From the NCBI GenBank assembly GCA_963809385.1, contig CAWEJL010000016.1, forward strand, positions 199,608 through 263,607: a stretch of DNA of 64,000 nt, read 5' to 3'. Each line of letters opens with the position of its first letter. Position 1 is the stretch's first letter. A program made the position numbers and the translations under genes. Origin of the DNA: JAKAIY01 sp963809385 (GTDB lineage: Bacteria > Chloroflexota > Ktedonobacteria > Ktedonobacterales > JADMIN01). Positions 7,906-17,452 of this stretch are shown here, in pieces. The notes beneath the pieces were generated by a model that was not told the DNA's origin, searched no databases, and was given only the letters and a program-made list of their open reading frames with translations.

Positions 7906-8469
7906 ATGGCGATCGAGCAAGCGCATGGCCCCACCATCCCGCCGGTCCAGCCCGGCGGACGCATCCGCGCGACCTTCTGGGCCACGCTCGCCATCGCGCT
8001 GATCCTCACCCTCGCCCTGCCGCTCGGCGCCTTCTGGCGCGATTCCACCGCCGCCCTCACCGCCCGCGCCTGCGTCTGGCCCGCCACCCCGCGCGCCGGC
8101 GCCCAGGCCCAGGCCCTGATCGTCGTCCCCAACCACGCCGATGACGCCGCCCTGGCCGGAAACTGGGCCACCGCCCAGATCACGCTCACCATGCCAGGTA
8201 TGTCCATGGCCGCCCAGAACGCCGAGGCCTCCGGCCCGCCTCAGCGCCTCGATGGCGCCGCCGTCTTCATGCTTCCCGTCACCCTTACCATGCCTGGCGA
8301 CTGGCTCGCCACCATCACCCTTCATACCCCTGGGCGCCCAGACTGGCGCGACACCTTCACCGTCCAAACGCGCCCAGACACGTGGGCCTCTCTTCCTCTC
8401 AGCAACCAGCCCGCCACAGCCGCCGGCCTCTGCGCCGCCAGCCCGGCCGCCGCTCAGGGAAGCGGGTGA
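7906..8469 (+). CDS. FixH/YtkA-like membrane-anchored protein
   Basis: A 187-residue protein with one helix (ATFWATLAIALILTLALPLGAFW) and an outside beta-sandwich. The core has GNWATAQITLTMPGMSMAAQNAEA and LPVTLTMPGDWLATITLHT, typical of FixH/YtkA-like domains that accompany cytochrome oxidase assembly and copper proteins. The MPGMSM methionines are suitable copper ligands. First gene of a tight run: its stop overlaps the GTG start of the kinase gene. Function in copper or redox homeostasis is inferred from this context. Confidence 0.7.
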   Translation: MAIEQAHGPTIPPVQPGGRIRATFWATLAIALILTLALPLGAFWRDSTAALTARACVWPATPRAGAQAQALIVVPNHADDAALAGNWATAQITLTMPGMSMAAQNAEASGPPQRLDGAAVFMLPVTLTMPGDWLATITLHTPGRPDWRDTFTVQTRPDTWASLPLSNQPATAAGLCAASPAAAQGSG

Positions 8470-9632
8470 TTCGTATCGCTACCGTCGAACGGCCCCGCGC
8501 CATCCGCGCGCTCTCACGGCCCCTCATGCCATCCCACACGCCACGGCGCGGCGCCAGCGAAGCCAGCCGCCGTCTGGCCCGCCGCGCCCGTGCCGCGCTC
8601 CAGGCGGTCTGGGCCCGCGTGCGCCCTGAATCCGCCTTCGAAAAGGCCATCTCGATCAACAGCGCCGTTATCGTCCTCGAGACCGCCGCTGGCTACTGGA
8701 TCACCCAGCACAACCCTGAGACCTACCACTACCTGATAGACACGGCCTTTATCGCGCTCGCCGCCCTGCTCGGCGTCACCGTCAACTTCTTCCTCCTGCG
8801 TTCCTCCTTCCGCCCACTCACCCGCGCGCTGGAGGTTGTCCGCGCCATCGAGGAGGGCAACCTCGACGCCCGCGTCCCGTCATCTCCCACTGACGCCGAC
8901 GCCCAGGCCCTCGCCACCGCGTTCAACGGGATGCTTGACCAGCTCGAGCGCGCTCGCGACCAGGCCGCCCGCCAGGTCTTGCGCGCCCACGAAGCCGAGC
9001 GCCGCCAGGTCGCCCTCGAGCTCCATGACCAGATCGGCCAGAGCCTCACCGCCCTCGCTCTCCACGCCGAAGCCCTCAGCCGCCGCCTCGCCGCGGACGA
9101 CCCCACCGCCGCCGAGCGCGCCGCCCGGCTCGGCGCGCTCGCCCAGGGCGCGCTCGGCGAAGTCCAGTCGCTCTCGCGCCAACTCCGCCCGCCCCTGCTC
9201 GATGATGCGGGCCTCGCCCCCGCGCTGCGCGCCCTCGCCGCCGACGCCCGCGAGCGCCTCGCGCTCGACGTGAGCCTCGACCTTCGCCTCGAGCGGCGCG
9301 ACGCTTCCGCCGCGCGCCTGCCCGACGAGCTGGAGACCGCCCTCTACCGCATCGCCCAGGAGAGCCTCACCAACGCCGCCCGCCACGGCCGCGCCCGCCA
9401 CGCCTGGATACGCCTCCAGCGCACGGAGCGCGCCATCCGCCTGCTCATCGTAGATGACGGCCAGGGCTTCGATCCTCGCGCGCGCGCGCTCCGCCCCGGC
9501 CTTGGCCTGGCTGGCATGCGCGAGCGCGCCCATCTGGCCGGTGGCGCGCTCCGCCTGCGCGCGCGCCCCGGCGCGGGCTGCGCCATCCTGGCCCGTGTCC
9601 CGGCTCCCACCAACCTGGAGGTACATTCATGA
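8466..9632 (+). CDS. NarL-type sensor histidine kinase
   Basis: A 388-residue HisKA_3 kinase. Two hydrophobic segments (AVIVLETAAGYWI and IDTAFIALAALLGVTVNFFLL) are followed by a HAMP linker (RPLTRALEVVRAIEEGNLDARV), a dimerisation helix with the phospho-acceptor H187 (VALELHDQIGQSLTALAL), and an ATPase domain (N box QESLTNAARHGRA, G1 box DDGQGFD, G2 box GLGLAGMRERA). The GTG at 8466 overlaps the preceding stop, with AGGGAAG upstream, so translation is probably coupled. There is no large sensor domain; the signal may come through the FixH-like partner. Pairs with the next gene. Confidence 0.9.
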   Translation: MIRIATVERPRAIRALSRPLMPSHTPRRGASEASRRLARRARAALQAVWARVRPESAFEKAISINSAVIVLETAAGYWITQHNPETYHYLIDTAFIALAALLGVTVNFFLLRSSFRPLTRALEVVRAIEEGNLDARVPSSPTDADAQALATAFNGMLDQLERARDQAARQVLRAHEAERRQVALELHDQIGQSLTALALHAEALSRRLAADDPTAAERAARLGALAQGALGEVQSLSRQLRPPLLDDAGLAPALRALAADARERLALDVSLDLRLERRDASAARLPDELETALYRIAQESLTNAARHGRARHAWIRLQRTERAIRLLIVDDGQGFDPRARALRPGLGLAGMRERAHLAGGALRLRARPGAGCAILARVPAPTNLEVHS

Positions 9633-10348
9633 ATGGCACGAGTGGCGAGCGCGGCTCCACTGGCCAAATCAGCATCCTTCTCGCCGACGACCACGACATC
9701 CTGCGCGAGGGGCTTCGCGCCCTGCTCGAGATGGCCAGCGACATAACGGTCACTGGCGAAGCGCGCACTGGAACCGAGGCCGTCGCCGAAGCCGAGCGCC
9801 TGCGCCCCAGCGTCGTTCTCATGGACATCAGTATGCCTGAGCTCGATGGCGTCGAGGCCTGCCACCGCATCCGGCAGCGCGTCCCCCAGACCCGCGTCCT
9901 TTTCCTCACCATGCACGAGGCTGGCGACTACTTCTTCCGCGCCCTGCGCGCGGGCGCCGGCGGCTACATCGTCAAGCGCTCCGCCGCCGCCGATCTGATC
10001 GCCGCCGTCCGCGCCGTCGCGCGCGGCGAGTCGTTCCTCTCGCCCAGCGTCGCTGGGGCCCTCGTCGAAGACTACACCGTCCGCGCCACCCGCCCCGCTG
10101 ATGGCGACAGCGACGCACCCTCCACGCCCCCGCATGACCTCTACGACAAGCTCACCAGCCGCGAGCGCGAGGTCCTCCAGCTCGTCGCCGAGGGCTACAC
10201 CAATCCCGAAATCGCGCGACTCCTCAACCTCAGCGTCAAAACCGTGCAGACCCATCGCGCCGCTGTGATGCTCAAGCTCGACCTGCGCGACGTCACGCAC
10301 CTCGTCCGCTACGCTGTCCACCGCGGCCTCGTCAACCCGGAGCGCTAG
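9629..10348 (+). CDS. NarL/LuxR-type response regulator
   Basis: A 239-residue regulator overlapping the kinase gene by ATGA. The receiver domain has acidic residues DDHD, the phosphorylated D66 in VVLMDISMPELDG and the conserved K in GYIVKRS. A LuxR-type helix-turn-helix (LTSREREVLQLVAEGYTNPEIARLLNLSVKTVQTHRAAVMLKL) fills the C-terminus. It should bind DNA as a dimer after phosphorylation by the upstream kinase and probably controls this copper/redox cluster. Confidence 0.93.
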   Translation: MNGTSGERGSTGQISILLADDHDILREGLRALLEMASDITVTGEARTGTEAVAEAERLRPSVVLMDISMPELDGVEACHRIRQRVPQTRVLFLTMHEAGDYFFRALRAGAGGYIVKRSAAADLIAAVRAVARGESFLSPSVAGALVEDYTVRATRPADGDSDAPSTPPHDLYDKLTSREREVLQLVAEGYTNPEIARLLNLSVKTVQTHRAAVMLKLDLRDVTHLVRYAVHRGLVNPER

Positions 10349-10384
10349 CCCTCCACCACAGCCATATCTCGCCTCGGTACTTTA

Positions 10385-10421
10385 CCCGATATCCCATCGG
10401 GAGGGCGCCCGATAGGCGCCC
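10385..10421 (+). terminator. Tandem hairpins after the response regulator
   Basis: Two stem-loops in a row: CCCGAT-ATCCC-ATCGGG (10385-10401) and GGGCGCC-CGATA-GGCGCCC (10103 offset: 10403-10421). They may end or weaken transcription between the two-component genes and the CopC gene. A variant GGCCAGTCATGGCC hairpin follows at 10493-10506. Confidence 0.5.
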
Positions 10422-10537
10422 TTGCCCCCGTGCGCTATCGTGATAGCGTGAACCATACACAACCCGCGCGACACGGGTCCACGCTGTACGGCGGCCAGTC
10501 ATGGCCGCGTCACATGACCTGGAGGACATCATCACCC

Positions 10538-11131
10538 ATGCGCTCATCTAACCCGATCCATCCTGCCCGCCACCTCCCACCGCTGGGTCTGCTGGCCGCC
10601 GCCGCGCTCACCGCGCTCGTCGCGACCGCGCTCGTCGCGCCGCCCGCCTTCGCCCACGCCTCCTACGTCAGTTCCGACCCCGCCGCCAACTCCGTGGTCA
10701 AGACCGCCCCCTCGGTCGTCACCATCACCTTCGCCGAACCGGTCAACCCCGCTGGCAGCGCCGTCACGATCTATGACGCCAAAGGCCAGGCCGTCAGCGC
10801 CGCCGCCCAGATCGAGCAAAATGACGCCACGACCATGCGCGTCCCGATGACCGGCGATAATTCTGAGGTCTACCTCGTCGTCTGGCATACGGTCTCCGCC
10901 ACCGACGGTGATCCCGATGTCGGCGCCTTCAACTTCTTCATCAACGCCAGTGGAACCTCTGACCTGGCGCCCAAGACCACGACGACCACAACAGCCCAAA
11001 CGCCCACCGGCGCGCCTACCTGGCTCGTCGCCCTCATCGCCGCCGTCGCTCTGCTCGCCGGCCTCGCTGGCGGCTTCGCACTGGCCCGCCGCTCCGCGTC
11101 CACCGTATCCAGCGGCGCCAAACAGGAGTAG
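10538..11131 (+). CDS. CopC-domain protein with C-terminal membrane anchor
   Basis: A 197-residue exported protein. A signal peptide ends in APPAFAHASYVSSDPAANSVV, leaving a mature N-terminus that begins with the copper-binding His expected in CopC. The CopC beta-barrel follows (VTITFAEPVNPAGSAVTIYDAKG, YLVVWHTVSATDGDPDVGAFNFFI), with the second His in VVWHTVSATDGD. A Thr-rich linker leads to one C-terminal helix (TWLVALIAAVALLAGLAGGFAL). The start at 10538 has TGGAGGA upstream. CopC carries periplasmic or extracellular Cu(II). Confidence 0.85.
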   Translation: MRSSNPIHPARHLPPLGLLAAAALTALVATALVAPPAFAHASYVSSDPAANSVVKTAPSVVTITFAEPVNPAGSAVTIYDAKGQAVSAAAQIEQNDATTMRVPMTGDNSEVYLVVWHTVSATDGDPDVGAFNFFINASGTSDLAPKTTTTTTAQTPTGAPTWLVALIAAVALLAGLAGGFALARRSASTVSSGAKQE

Positions 11132-11141
11132 GACTACCTCC

Positions 11142-12207
11142 ATGACAGAGCCAAAGCCAGACTCGGGCCAGCGACCGCCCTCAGCGGCGACGCCATTCAC
11201 GCTGACCCGGCCCGCTCGCGCCATCATCTCCACAGTTGTCATCGTCGCGATCGCCGCTGGCGTCATGCTGGGCTTCAACGCCCTCACCAGCCGCTTCAAC
11301 CAGCCCAGCGGCCAATCCGCCCAGTCCACGTATCAAGGCGTGATGCTCGGCGGCGTACCCGCCCCTGACTTCACCCTGAAAGACCTGACTGGCGCCACCG
11401 TCACGCTCGCTAGCCTCAAGGGCAGGCCAACCATTCTCACCTTTTTCGATTCGGTTTGCCCGCACACCGAGTGCTCGCTCATGGCCCAGTACCTCAATAT
11501 CACCGCTCAGGATATGGGCGCTGACGCCAACAAGGTCAACTGGGTCGCTGTCAGCGTCAATCCCTGGGATGATACGCCCAAAACAGCGGAGGCATTTCTC
11601 AGCGGCCATCAGGTGAAGGTCCATATGACGTACCTGCTGGGCTCACAGGACCAGCTCCAACCGCTCTGGGATCTCCTCCATATACAGTCCAATCTGGATT
11701 GCAACAACATCGCCATCCATTCCACCGGTGTCTACCTGCTTGACAGCCAGACCCATGAGCAGGTCTTTATGGACGAGGGCTTTGATCCCAGCGTGCTCAG
11801 CAAAGACGTCCAGCGCGTCCTGCGTGATGGAGCGAACGCCTTCGGCGGCCAGCAGGCCGTGCAGACGGCCAGCGCGATCTCGATAACCCACACGGCGAGC
11901 GCTTTGCGTGTCATGTTGACGGCGCAGCCAGGCCAAAACGGCACGTACGATTACTCCGTGCAGGCGGAAGACTGCGCAGGCAAACCCGTCTCGGACGCGA
12001 CCGTGACGATGAGCCTCACCATGCCCAGCGGAGCGGTGAGCCCGATCAACGCCTCGCTCAAGTCGGCCCAGCCGGTCAACCTTGGCGCGTACAGCGTGAA
12101 CGGCCTGGCTTCGAAGCCGGGCGAGTGGACTCGCGACCGTCAGCGTCACGCCGGGAGGCGCCTCGTCGCCTTCCGTCACCACCTTCGCCTTCATAGCGAC
12201 GGCCTGA
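11142..12207 (+). CDS. SCO1/SenC-like thioredoxin-fold protein, frameshifted near its end
   Basis: One N-terminal helix (ARAIISTVVIVAIAAGVMLGF) anchors a thioredoxin-fold domain of SCO type (APDFTLKDLTGATVTLASLKGRPTILTFFDSVCPHTECSL) used in copper delivery to cytochrome oxidase. The metal cysteines are spaced CPHTEC (four between) rather than the usual three; the distal His is in NIAIHSTGVYLLD. A second, FixH/YtkA-like domain follows (QNGTYDYSVQAEDCAGKPVSDATVTMSLTMPSG). At about 12131 one extra base shifts the frame; removing it gives ATVSVTPGGAS... and a stop at 12205-12207. The frame as written stays open to 12281. Likely a sequencing error. Confidence 0.75.
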
Positions 12208-12288
12208 CGCGCCGCTCGCGTCAACCGTTCATGCGCCGGCTTGGAAGAGGCCAGCGCCCATACAGCCACTGGCTACAGTGAGGAACAG

Positions 12289-14439
12289 ATGCGACAGAGA
12301 GGATGGCGGAAAGGGTGGGGGCTCAGGCTGATCGCGCTCGCGCTGCCGCTCCTGGCCGTGCTCGGAACGCTCGCGCTCAGCGCGCCCACCGCGCAGGCCC
12401 ACGGCGCTACCCCTGCGCGCCCATTTCACGCCCTGCTCGTTCGCTCCGATCCCGCGGCCGACGCCATCCTCGCCGCGCCTCCCACCCAGGTCAAGGCCTG
12501 GTTCAGCGAGCCAGTCAACCCCTTCTCCTCCGAGCTGGTGGTGATTGACCCGTCCAATCACGAAGTGGACACCCGCGACTCGCACGTCAGCTCCTCCGAT
12601 CCCAGCGAGCTGATCGTCGGCCTCCAGCTCCTGCGCCCCGGAACCTACATCGTCGTCTGGCGCACCCAGTCCGCCATTGATGGCCACGTCACTGGCGGCA
12701 ACTTCCTATTCCGCATCGCCAACGCCGATGGCTCCGTCCCGCCTGTTCCCGCCGTGCTGCCCACCGCGCGCATCCCTGGCAGCGCTGGATATGGAGCCTC
12801 ATCCAGCGCCGTTGACGGCCCCACCCTTGCGCAGGCGCTCTTCACCTGGCTGGCGTTCCTGTTCCTCACCTTCTGGGTTGGCGGCGTCTTCTGGGAGACC
12901 TGGGTCGCCCCCGCAGGCTCCGCCACTGGACGCCGCCGGTGAGGGCGCGCGCCTCGCCGCCCAGCGCTTCCGCCGCCTCGCGCCCTATGCCCTTGGCGGC
13001 CTCCTTCTCGCTGACGTCGGCCTCGCCGCCTCGCTCACCGTCGAGATCGCCGGTAGTCTGCGTGGCCTCCTTGACCTCCAGTTCTGGCGCGCCACCCTCT
13101 TCAGTGGCCAGTTCGGCTCCTACTGGTGGATGCGCCAGGCCGTCGCCCTCGCCGCTCTCATCCTCACCCTCACCGTGCGCCGGCCATTCATGGCCGCGCC
13201 CCAGTCGCTCGCCGCCGCCTTCCCCGCGGAGAGGAGGAGGGGAAGGCCCATCCCTCACCTGGACGCGCGAGCTCCTCGCCACGCTGCGCCAGGTCCCCCA
13301 CCTGCCCGCTGCCGCCTGCTGCGCGGCTGGCTCGCCCTGCCCATCACCGGCCAGATCGAGGTTGCGCTCGGCGCTGCTGCTGCTCTTCGCCTTCGCGATG
13401 TCCGGCCACGCCGCCGCCACGCCGCCATCTGAGCGCGGCTACGCGGTCACCGTGGATCTGCTGCACCTGCTCTTCAACGCCGCGTGGCTCGGCGGTCTGC
13501 TCTACATCAGTGTCATTCTCGTCCCCGCCTCAAAGGCGCCTTCCTGACCGCGCGCGCGCCTCGCTGCTCGCGCGTGGGGTCCCCGCGTTCAGCGCCATCG
13601 CCATCGTCTCCGCCACCTTGCTCGCGCTCACCGGTTCGCTCAACACCACCGTCCACCTCACCTCCGCCGAGCAGTTCATCACCACCGCCTACGGACGCAC
13701 GCTGACCGTCAAGATCGAGATCTTCCTGGTCATGGTCATCATCAGCGCCTGGCACGCCTTCCATCTCCGCCCGCGCCTCGCCCGCGCCCTGGCGACCGAG
13801 GATGCGCGCGTGGCGCATCCACCCCTGCGCCTGGGCGCCGCCGTTGCGGCGAGCGGCGAAAGCGCCGGGCGCTCACCCGCAGCGACAACGCCGGACATCC
13901 ACGCGCAGACGGACGCTCCGCCGACGCCTCTCACCGCCCAGCGCGCCCATCTCCGCCACGCGCCCGCTACCTCGCCGGGCGCATGGAGGACTGGCTGCGG
14001 CGCGAGGCCCTCCTTGGTGGCGCCGTCCTGCTCTGCGTCGCGCTGCTCGCCATCTTCGCCGGCTCACTCGCCCCGCTCAGGCCAGCGTCGCCGCGCCAGC
14101 TCCGGCGCGTACATCGCGACCAACACCGTCAGCGGCTATCACGTCAAGCTCGACGTCAACCCCGCCACTTTCGGGACGAACACCTTCACCGTCACCGTCA
14201 CTGATCCCCAGGGCAAGCCCGCCAGCGACGCCTCTGTTCTGATCATCACGGAAAATCTCGATATGGACATGGGCCAGCAATCACTCCAGCTCCAGCCCTC
14301 CGGCTCCGCGCAGCCAGGCGCCTACAGCGGGACCAGCGACCTCACCATGGCCGGCCACTGGCAGGTTACGGTCAAAGTCCTGCCCCACGGTACCCAAAAC
14401 TATCTCACGACCCAATTCAAGCTGATCGCGGGGTCGTAA
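12289..14439 (+). pseudogene. CopC-CopD fusion with YtkA-like tail, several frameshifts
   Basis: One long gene readable only by changing frame about five times. Part 1 (12289-12925): signal peptide, then a CopC domain starting AHGATPARPFHALLVRSDPAADAIL. Part 2 (12800-13800): a CopD membrane domain (LFTWLAFLFLTFWVGGVFWETW; ALGGLLLADVGLAASL; GYAVTVDLLHLLFNAAWLGGLLYISVI; SAIAIVSATLLALTGSLNTTV; YGRTLTVKIEIFLVMVIISAWHAF). Part 3 (14110-14439): an outside domain (GYHVKLDVNPATFGTNTFTVTV) like the YtkA domain of the SCO gene. Shifts fall near 12930, 13270-13370, 13540, 13800-13980 and 14095. A GGCCATTCATGGCC hairpin (13182-13195) and a decayed G-rich repeat (13223-13260) lie inside the CopD part, so real damage is possible. 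Intact, it would import or sense copper. Confidence 0.7.
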
Positions 14440-14448
14440 GCCCGGCGC

Positions 14449-14733
14449 TCAGTATTCCTTGCGCTCGACCACCTCGACGATTCGCGCCTGAGGATTCATC
14501 ATGATCGAGCCTTCCACGCGACCCCATACCGCGCGCATCGCGGCGAGGAGCGCCTCGGCTTCGGCCTTCGTGTCGAACTCGAGGTCAATCATGACGTAGT
14601 TCGGGTCATCCATCGAGCGTGAAATTTGATAGCGACGGACTCCCGAGCGCTCGCGGCCGGCGGGATCGCTATCGAAAGCCTGCTTCCAGCCCTCGAAGTT
14701 GGGGACGGGATGTTCAATGTGAAGGATAGGCAT
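14449..14733 (-). CDS. Small ABM/cyclase-like protein
   Basis: A 94-residue soluble protein starting MPILHIEHPVPNFEGWKQAFDSDP, with RRYQISRSMDDPNYVMIDLEFDTKAEAEALLAAMR and a closing strand PQARIVEVVERKEY. The pattern matches small dimeric alpha/beta barrel proteins of the ABM type (cyclase-like). Function unknown. The start at 14733 is supported by AGAGGCG upstream; the longer frame to 14877 adds a basic, non-conserved-looking extension. Convergent with the damaged copCD gene. Confidence 0.6.
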   Translation of the reverse strand: MPILHIEHPVPNFEGWKQAFDSDPAGRERSGVRRYQISRSMDDPNYVMIDLEFDTKAEAEALLAAMRAVWGRVEGSIMMNPQARIVEVVERKEY

Positions 14734-15175
14734 TCTGACGCCTCTGCTTTCGTGATGAACCTGTCGCTGAGGCCCACGGCTCATCGCGCATGGGCGCCGT
14801 AGCGCACTACCACATATCATCATCACTATGTCCACAATACGCGTTTGCGGCATCATGAAAAACACCGAGTTAAACACTGAAGCGCCGCCAGCTGTCCCGT
14901 CTGGCGACGCCCCAGGTCTGTTCTTCCTTGTCCGCCAGCGACCTGCGCTGCTGGCGTCACGCGATATCCGCGTTCCTTGGTAACAAGAGGAAGTATACTC
15001 ACCCTCGCGCGATTGCGCCCCACGGTTAACCGTAGTTTTTTCACCAAATTGACGCCAAATTCCACCGAGGCAGCGACCTCACCTCCTGACCCCTTCTCCC
15101 TATAGGTCGACGAATGAGTGGGACCTGAAATGATGTTGTAACCTGGGGTATGAAGTCGGTTTAGGAGGGTGTGGC
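14734..15175. other. Intergenic region without clear features
   Basis: Between divergent genes. I see no gene with a ribosome site and no strong repeat. TTAGGAGGG just before 15176 is the ribosome site of the next gene. Confidence 0.45.
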
Positions 15176-15790
15176 ATGGGAATTGATCTCTATGGATGGA
15201 TTGAGGCGCGCCGCCCGTGGACTGAAGAGCTGGAGAATTGGATCGGTGTGGCGCCGCTGCATGAGCTTGGCGCCCGTAACTACTATCTCTTCGCGATGCT
15301 CTTTGGCGTCCACGGCTCGCCTGATGATAGAAAGCCACTTGCGGCCGGACGTGGACTCCCCGCCACCATATCCCAGCGCGCGAGGGCGGAGTACGACACA
15401 GCTATAGCCCGGTGGCCAAACGAGATCTTCGCCTCTTCCTGGATTACATGGGCGGAGATCACTGCAATCGATTGGTATACTCCCGTCGGCGAACTGGTAC
15501 TCGCGAAAAGTATCGACCCCGAACAATACGGCCCTGCGCCTGGCTTTTGGACACGCAGGCATGCGGCGGCGGAGTTTGAAGGCCCATTCCCTCCAGGCTT
15601 CATGGGGCGAGGCGGTGATTTACGACCAGGCCTGGAGTGGGAGGTGAATGGCGTAGCGTATCGTGTTATAGAGGGTCAGCGCTACGATCTGCTCGGTGAA
15701 GACTGGAAGCTGATTTTCAGCCTGCTCGAGAAGCTTGCTGATCGGTACGGCGCCGACGCAGTGCGCCTGACCGTCTGGTTTAGCGTTTGA
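15176..15790 (+). CDS. Unknown soluble protein, rich in Trp
   Basis: A 204-residue protein with no signal peptide or membrane helix, beginning MGIDLYGWIEARRPWTEELENWIGV. It has about ten Trp residues and several acidic patches. The shape (MGIDLYGWIE start, NYYLFAMLFGVHG, and an acidic C-terminal helix LIFSLLEKLADRYGADAV) recalls small proteins found next to toxin or immunity genes, but no family is recognised. AGGAGG precedes the start. It is flanked by a bidirectional terminator and reads alone. Confidence 0.65.
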   Translation: MGIDLYGWIEARRPWTEELENWIGVAPLHELGARNYYLFAMLFGVHGSPDDRKPLAAGRGLPATISQRARAEYDTAIARWPNEIFASSWITWAEITAIDWYTPVGELVLAKSIDPEQYGPAPGFWTRRHAAAEFEGPFPPGFMGRGGDLRPGLEWEVNGVAYRVIEGQRYDLLGEDWKLIFSLLEKLADRYGADAVRLTVWFSV

Positions 15791-15847
15791 TTCCGCACCT
15801 TTAATCGCCTTCCTCATTTCGCGTGACGTGGACGCCACAGGCAAACG

Positions 15848-15884
15848 AACGGCGCGGGGTAAGCGATGCTCACCCCGCGCCGTT
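15848..15884. terminator. Bidirectional hairpin terminator
   Basis: A perfect 13-bp stem (15848-15860 with 15872-15884) around an 11-base loop, with TTT at the right foot, lies between the unknown gene and the convergent NuoH-like gene. Confidence 0.75.
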
Positions 15885-15937
15885 TCCGTCTCCCAGCTAC
15901 CGCGCCCGGCGTCCATCCCGCCCAGCGTCCATCCCGC

Positions 15938-16897
15938 TTACCCCCGCGTCGCCCAGGCGGCCAGCACCAGCGCCACCAGCGCCGTCAGCATCTGCATTCC
16001 CGCCCACCAGGAAAGCGGCGGACGGTCCGCTTCTACCGGCGGCCGGCCATGCCGTCCCTCCCAGTAGCCCAGGCCCGCCGCGACCGCCACCGCCGCCACA
16101 ACCTCGATCACGCCGCGCGTAACTGGCTGGATGTTCGCCACCAGCGGCGCCACGAACACCATCACGAACAGCGCCGCGCACGCCACCAGTTGCAGCGCCT
16201 CGCCAATCAGCAGGAACGCCAGATCGTGTCCGCTCAGCTCGGTCGTCTCACCCGCCAGCGTCTCGCTCGATCCCGCGCCCAGCCGCACCGTTGACCCCAC
16301 CGCCAGCGCTGGCAGCGCGATCAGGAACGCCACCCCCGCCAGCAGCAGCGCCAGCGTGGTGAACGGCGCCTGCCCCACCGACGCCGTCGCATCCCACAGC
16401 GTCAGCGTCCCGCGCACCTGCGCCATCGCCGTCAGCCCCAGGATCAGCGGCGCCGCCGCGCCCGCCAGCAGCCGCGCGCCGCGGTCAGCCGCCAGCCGCG
16501 TATACGGCGAGGGCGTCGCCCAGCCCAGCAGCAGCCGCGCCAGCGGCAACCCGAGCAGCAGCCCGGCCTCCGCGATCAGGTCGCCGCGCAGACCCACGGC
16601 CTGCGTCAACGGATTCCCTGGCAGCGGCAGCGCGACCAGCGCCGCGAGCGGCGCCGCCACCGCCAGCGTCACGCCCAGCGACAGCGCGACCGGATTCACT
16701 CCCGCCGGTACGAGCGTCTCGCGGGAGAACATGCCGCGAATCGCCGCCACCGCGCCGAGTAGCCGCGGCGTGCGGTTTCCGCGCGACACCTCACGCGCCG
16801 CGTCCCGCGCCCAGCCCAGCGCCCAGGCCGCCAGCAACGCCGCCACCGCGCCTGGATATACCAGCGCCGCCAGCGCAAATTCCAGCGCGCTGTTCAT
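15938..16897 (-). CDS. NuoH/HyfC-like membrane subunit
   Basis: A 319-residue protein with about eight membrane helices, matching the NuoH/HyfC/EchB family that links the hydrophilic arm of complex I-like enzymes to the membrane. Visible family features include RGMFSRETLVPAG near residue 55, which takes the place of the usual lipid/quinone-facing loop, and TTELSGHDLAFLLIGEALQL near residue 220, corresponding to the conserved EYSGxxFALFFLAEY region of NuoH. Last gene of the leftward complex; its ATG overlaps the stop of the NuoB-like gene (ATGA), so translation is coupled. Confidence 0.8.
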   Translation of the reverse strand: MNSALEFALAALVYPGAVAALLAAWALGWARDAAREVSRGNRTPRLLGAVAAIRGMFSRETLVPAGVNPVALSLGVTLAVAAPLAALVALPLPGNPLTQAVGLRGDLIAEAGLLLGLPLARLLLGWATPSPYTRLAADRGARLLAGAAAPLILGLTAMAQVRGTLTLWDATASVGQAPFTTLALLLAGVAFLIALPALAVGSTVRLGAGSSETLAGETTELSGHDLAFLLIGEALQLVACAALFVMVFVAPLVANIQPVTRGVIEVVAAVAVAAGLGYWEGRHGRPPVEADRPPLSWWAGMQMLTALVALVLAAWATRG

Positions 16898-17452
16898 CGC
16901 TGCCCCTCCTGCTTGCCAACCGTACTCGTCCCGGCGTCCGCGTCATCCGCGCCGTCCTCTTCTTCAATCAGCTCATAGCCTGACGCGCCTGCTCCGGCAG
17001 CCTCGAGCGCTTTCGTCCGGCTCCTCGCCGGCCAGCAGGCGCTGCGCCTCGGCGATCGCCTCCAGGATGACCTCTGGCGTTGGTGGGCAGCCGCCAATCT
17101 CCACATTCACCTCCAGCGCCTCCGCCAGCGACTGATTGGAGAGCGCGGCGCTGCCCGCGAAGACACACCCATTCAGCGCGCAATCGCCCACCGCCACTAA
17201 CGCCCGCGGTCGGGGCGTCTCCTCCACCAGCGCCATCGCCGCCTCGCGCGAGCGCTCGTTCAGCGTCCCGCAGAGCAGCAACACATCCGCCTGGCGAGGC
17301 GTCGCCATCAGAATGATCCCCTGCGCCCGCAGCCGCTGCGCATAGCGCGGCGCCGCCAGCGCGGCGATACTCTGCGCGCACGCCGGACAGCCGCCGACAT
17401 GTGCGCTCGCCACCAGCACGGCGGCCCGTCGAGCCGCTTCGAGCTCGTTCAT
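16894..17452 (-). CDS. NuoB/HyfI-like iron-sulfur subunit, frameshifted near the end
   Basis: A 20-kDa-type subunit starting MNELEAARRAAVLVASAHVGG. Cysteines for the proximal cluster are in GGCPACAQS, GDCALNGC and GGCPPTPE, the order found in NuoB and group 4 hydrogenase small subunits. The frame breaks near 17010 and would stop at 16973; a one-base change continues it as YELIEEEDGADDADAGTSTVGKQEGQR and ends at 16894, overlapping the NuoH-like start as expected in such operons. That overlap is why I treat the break as an error. Starts right after the stop of the antiporter gene. Confidence 0.75.
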
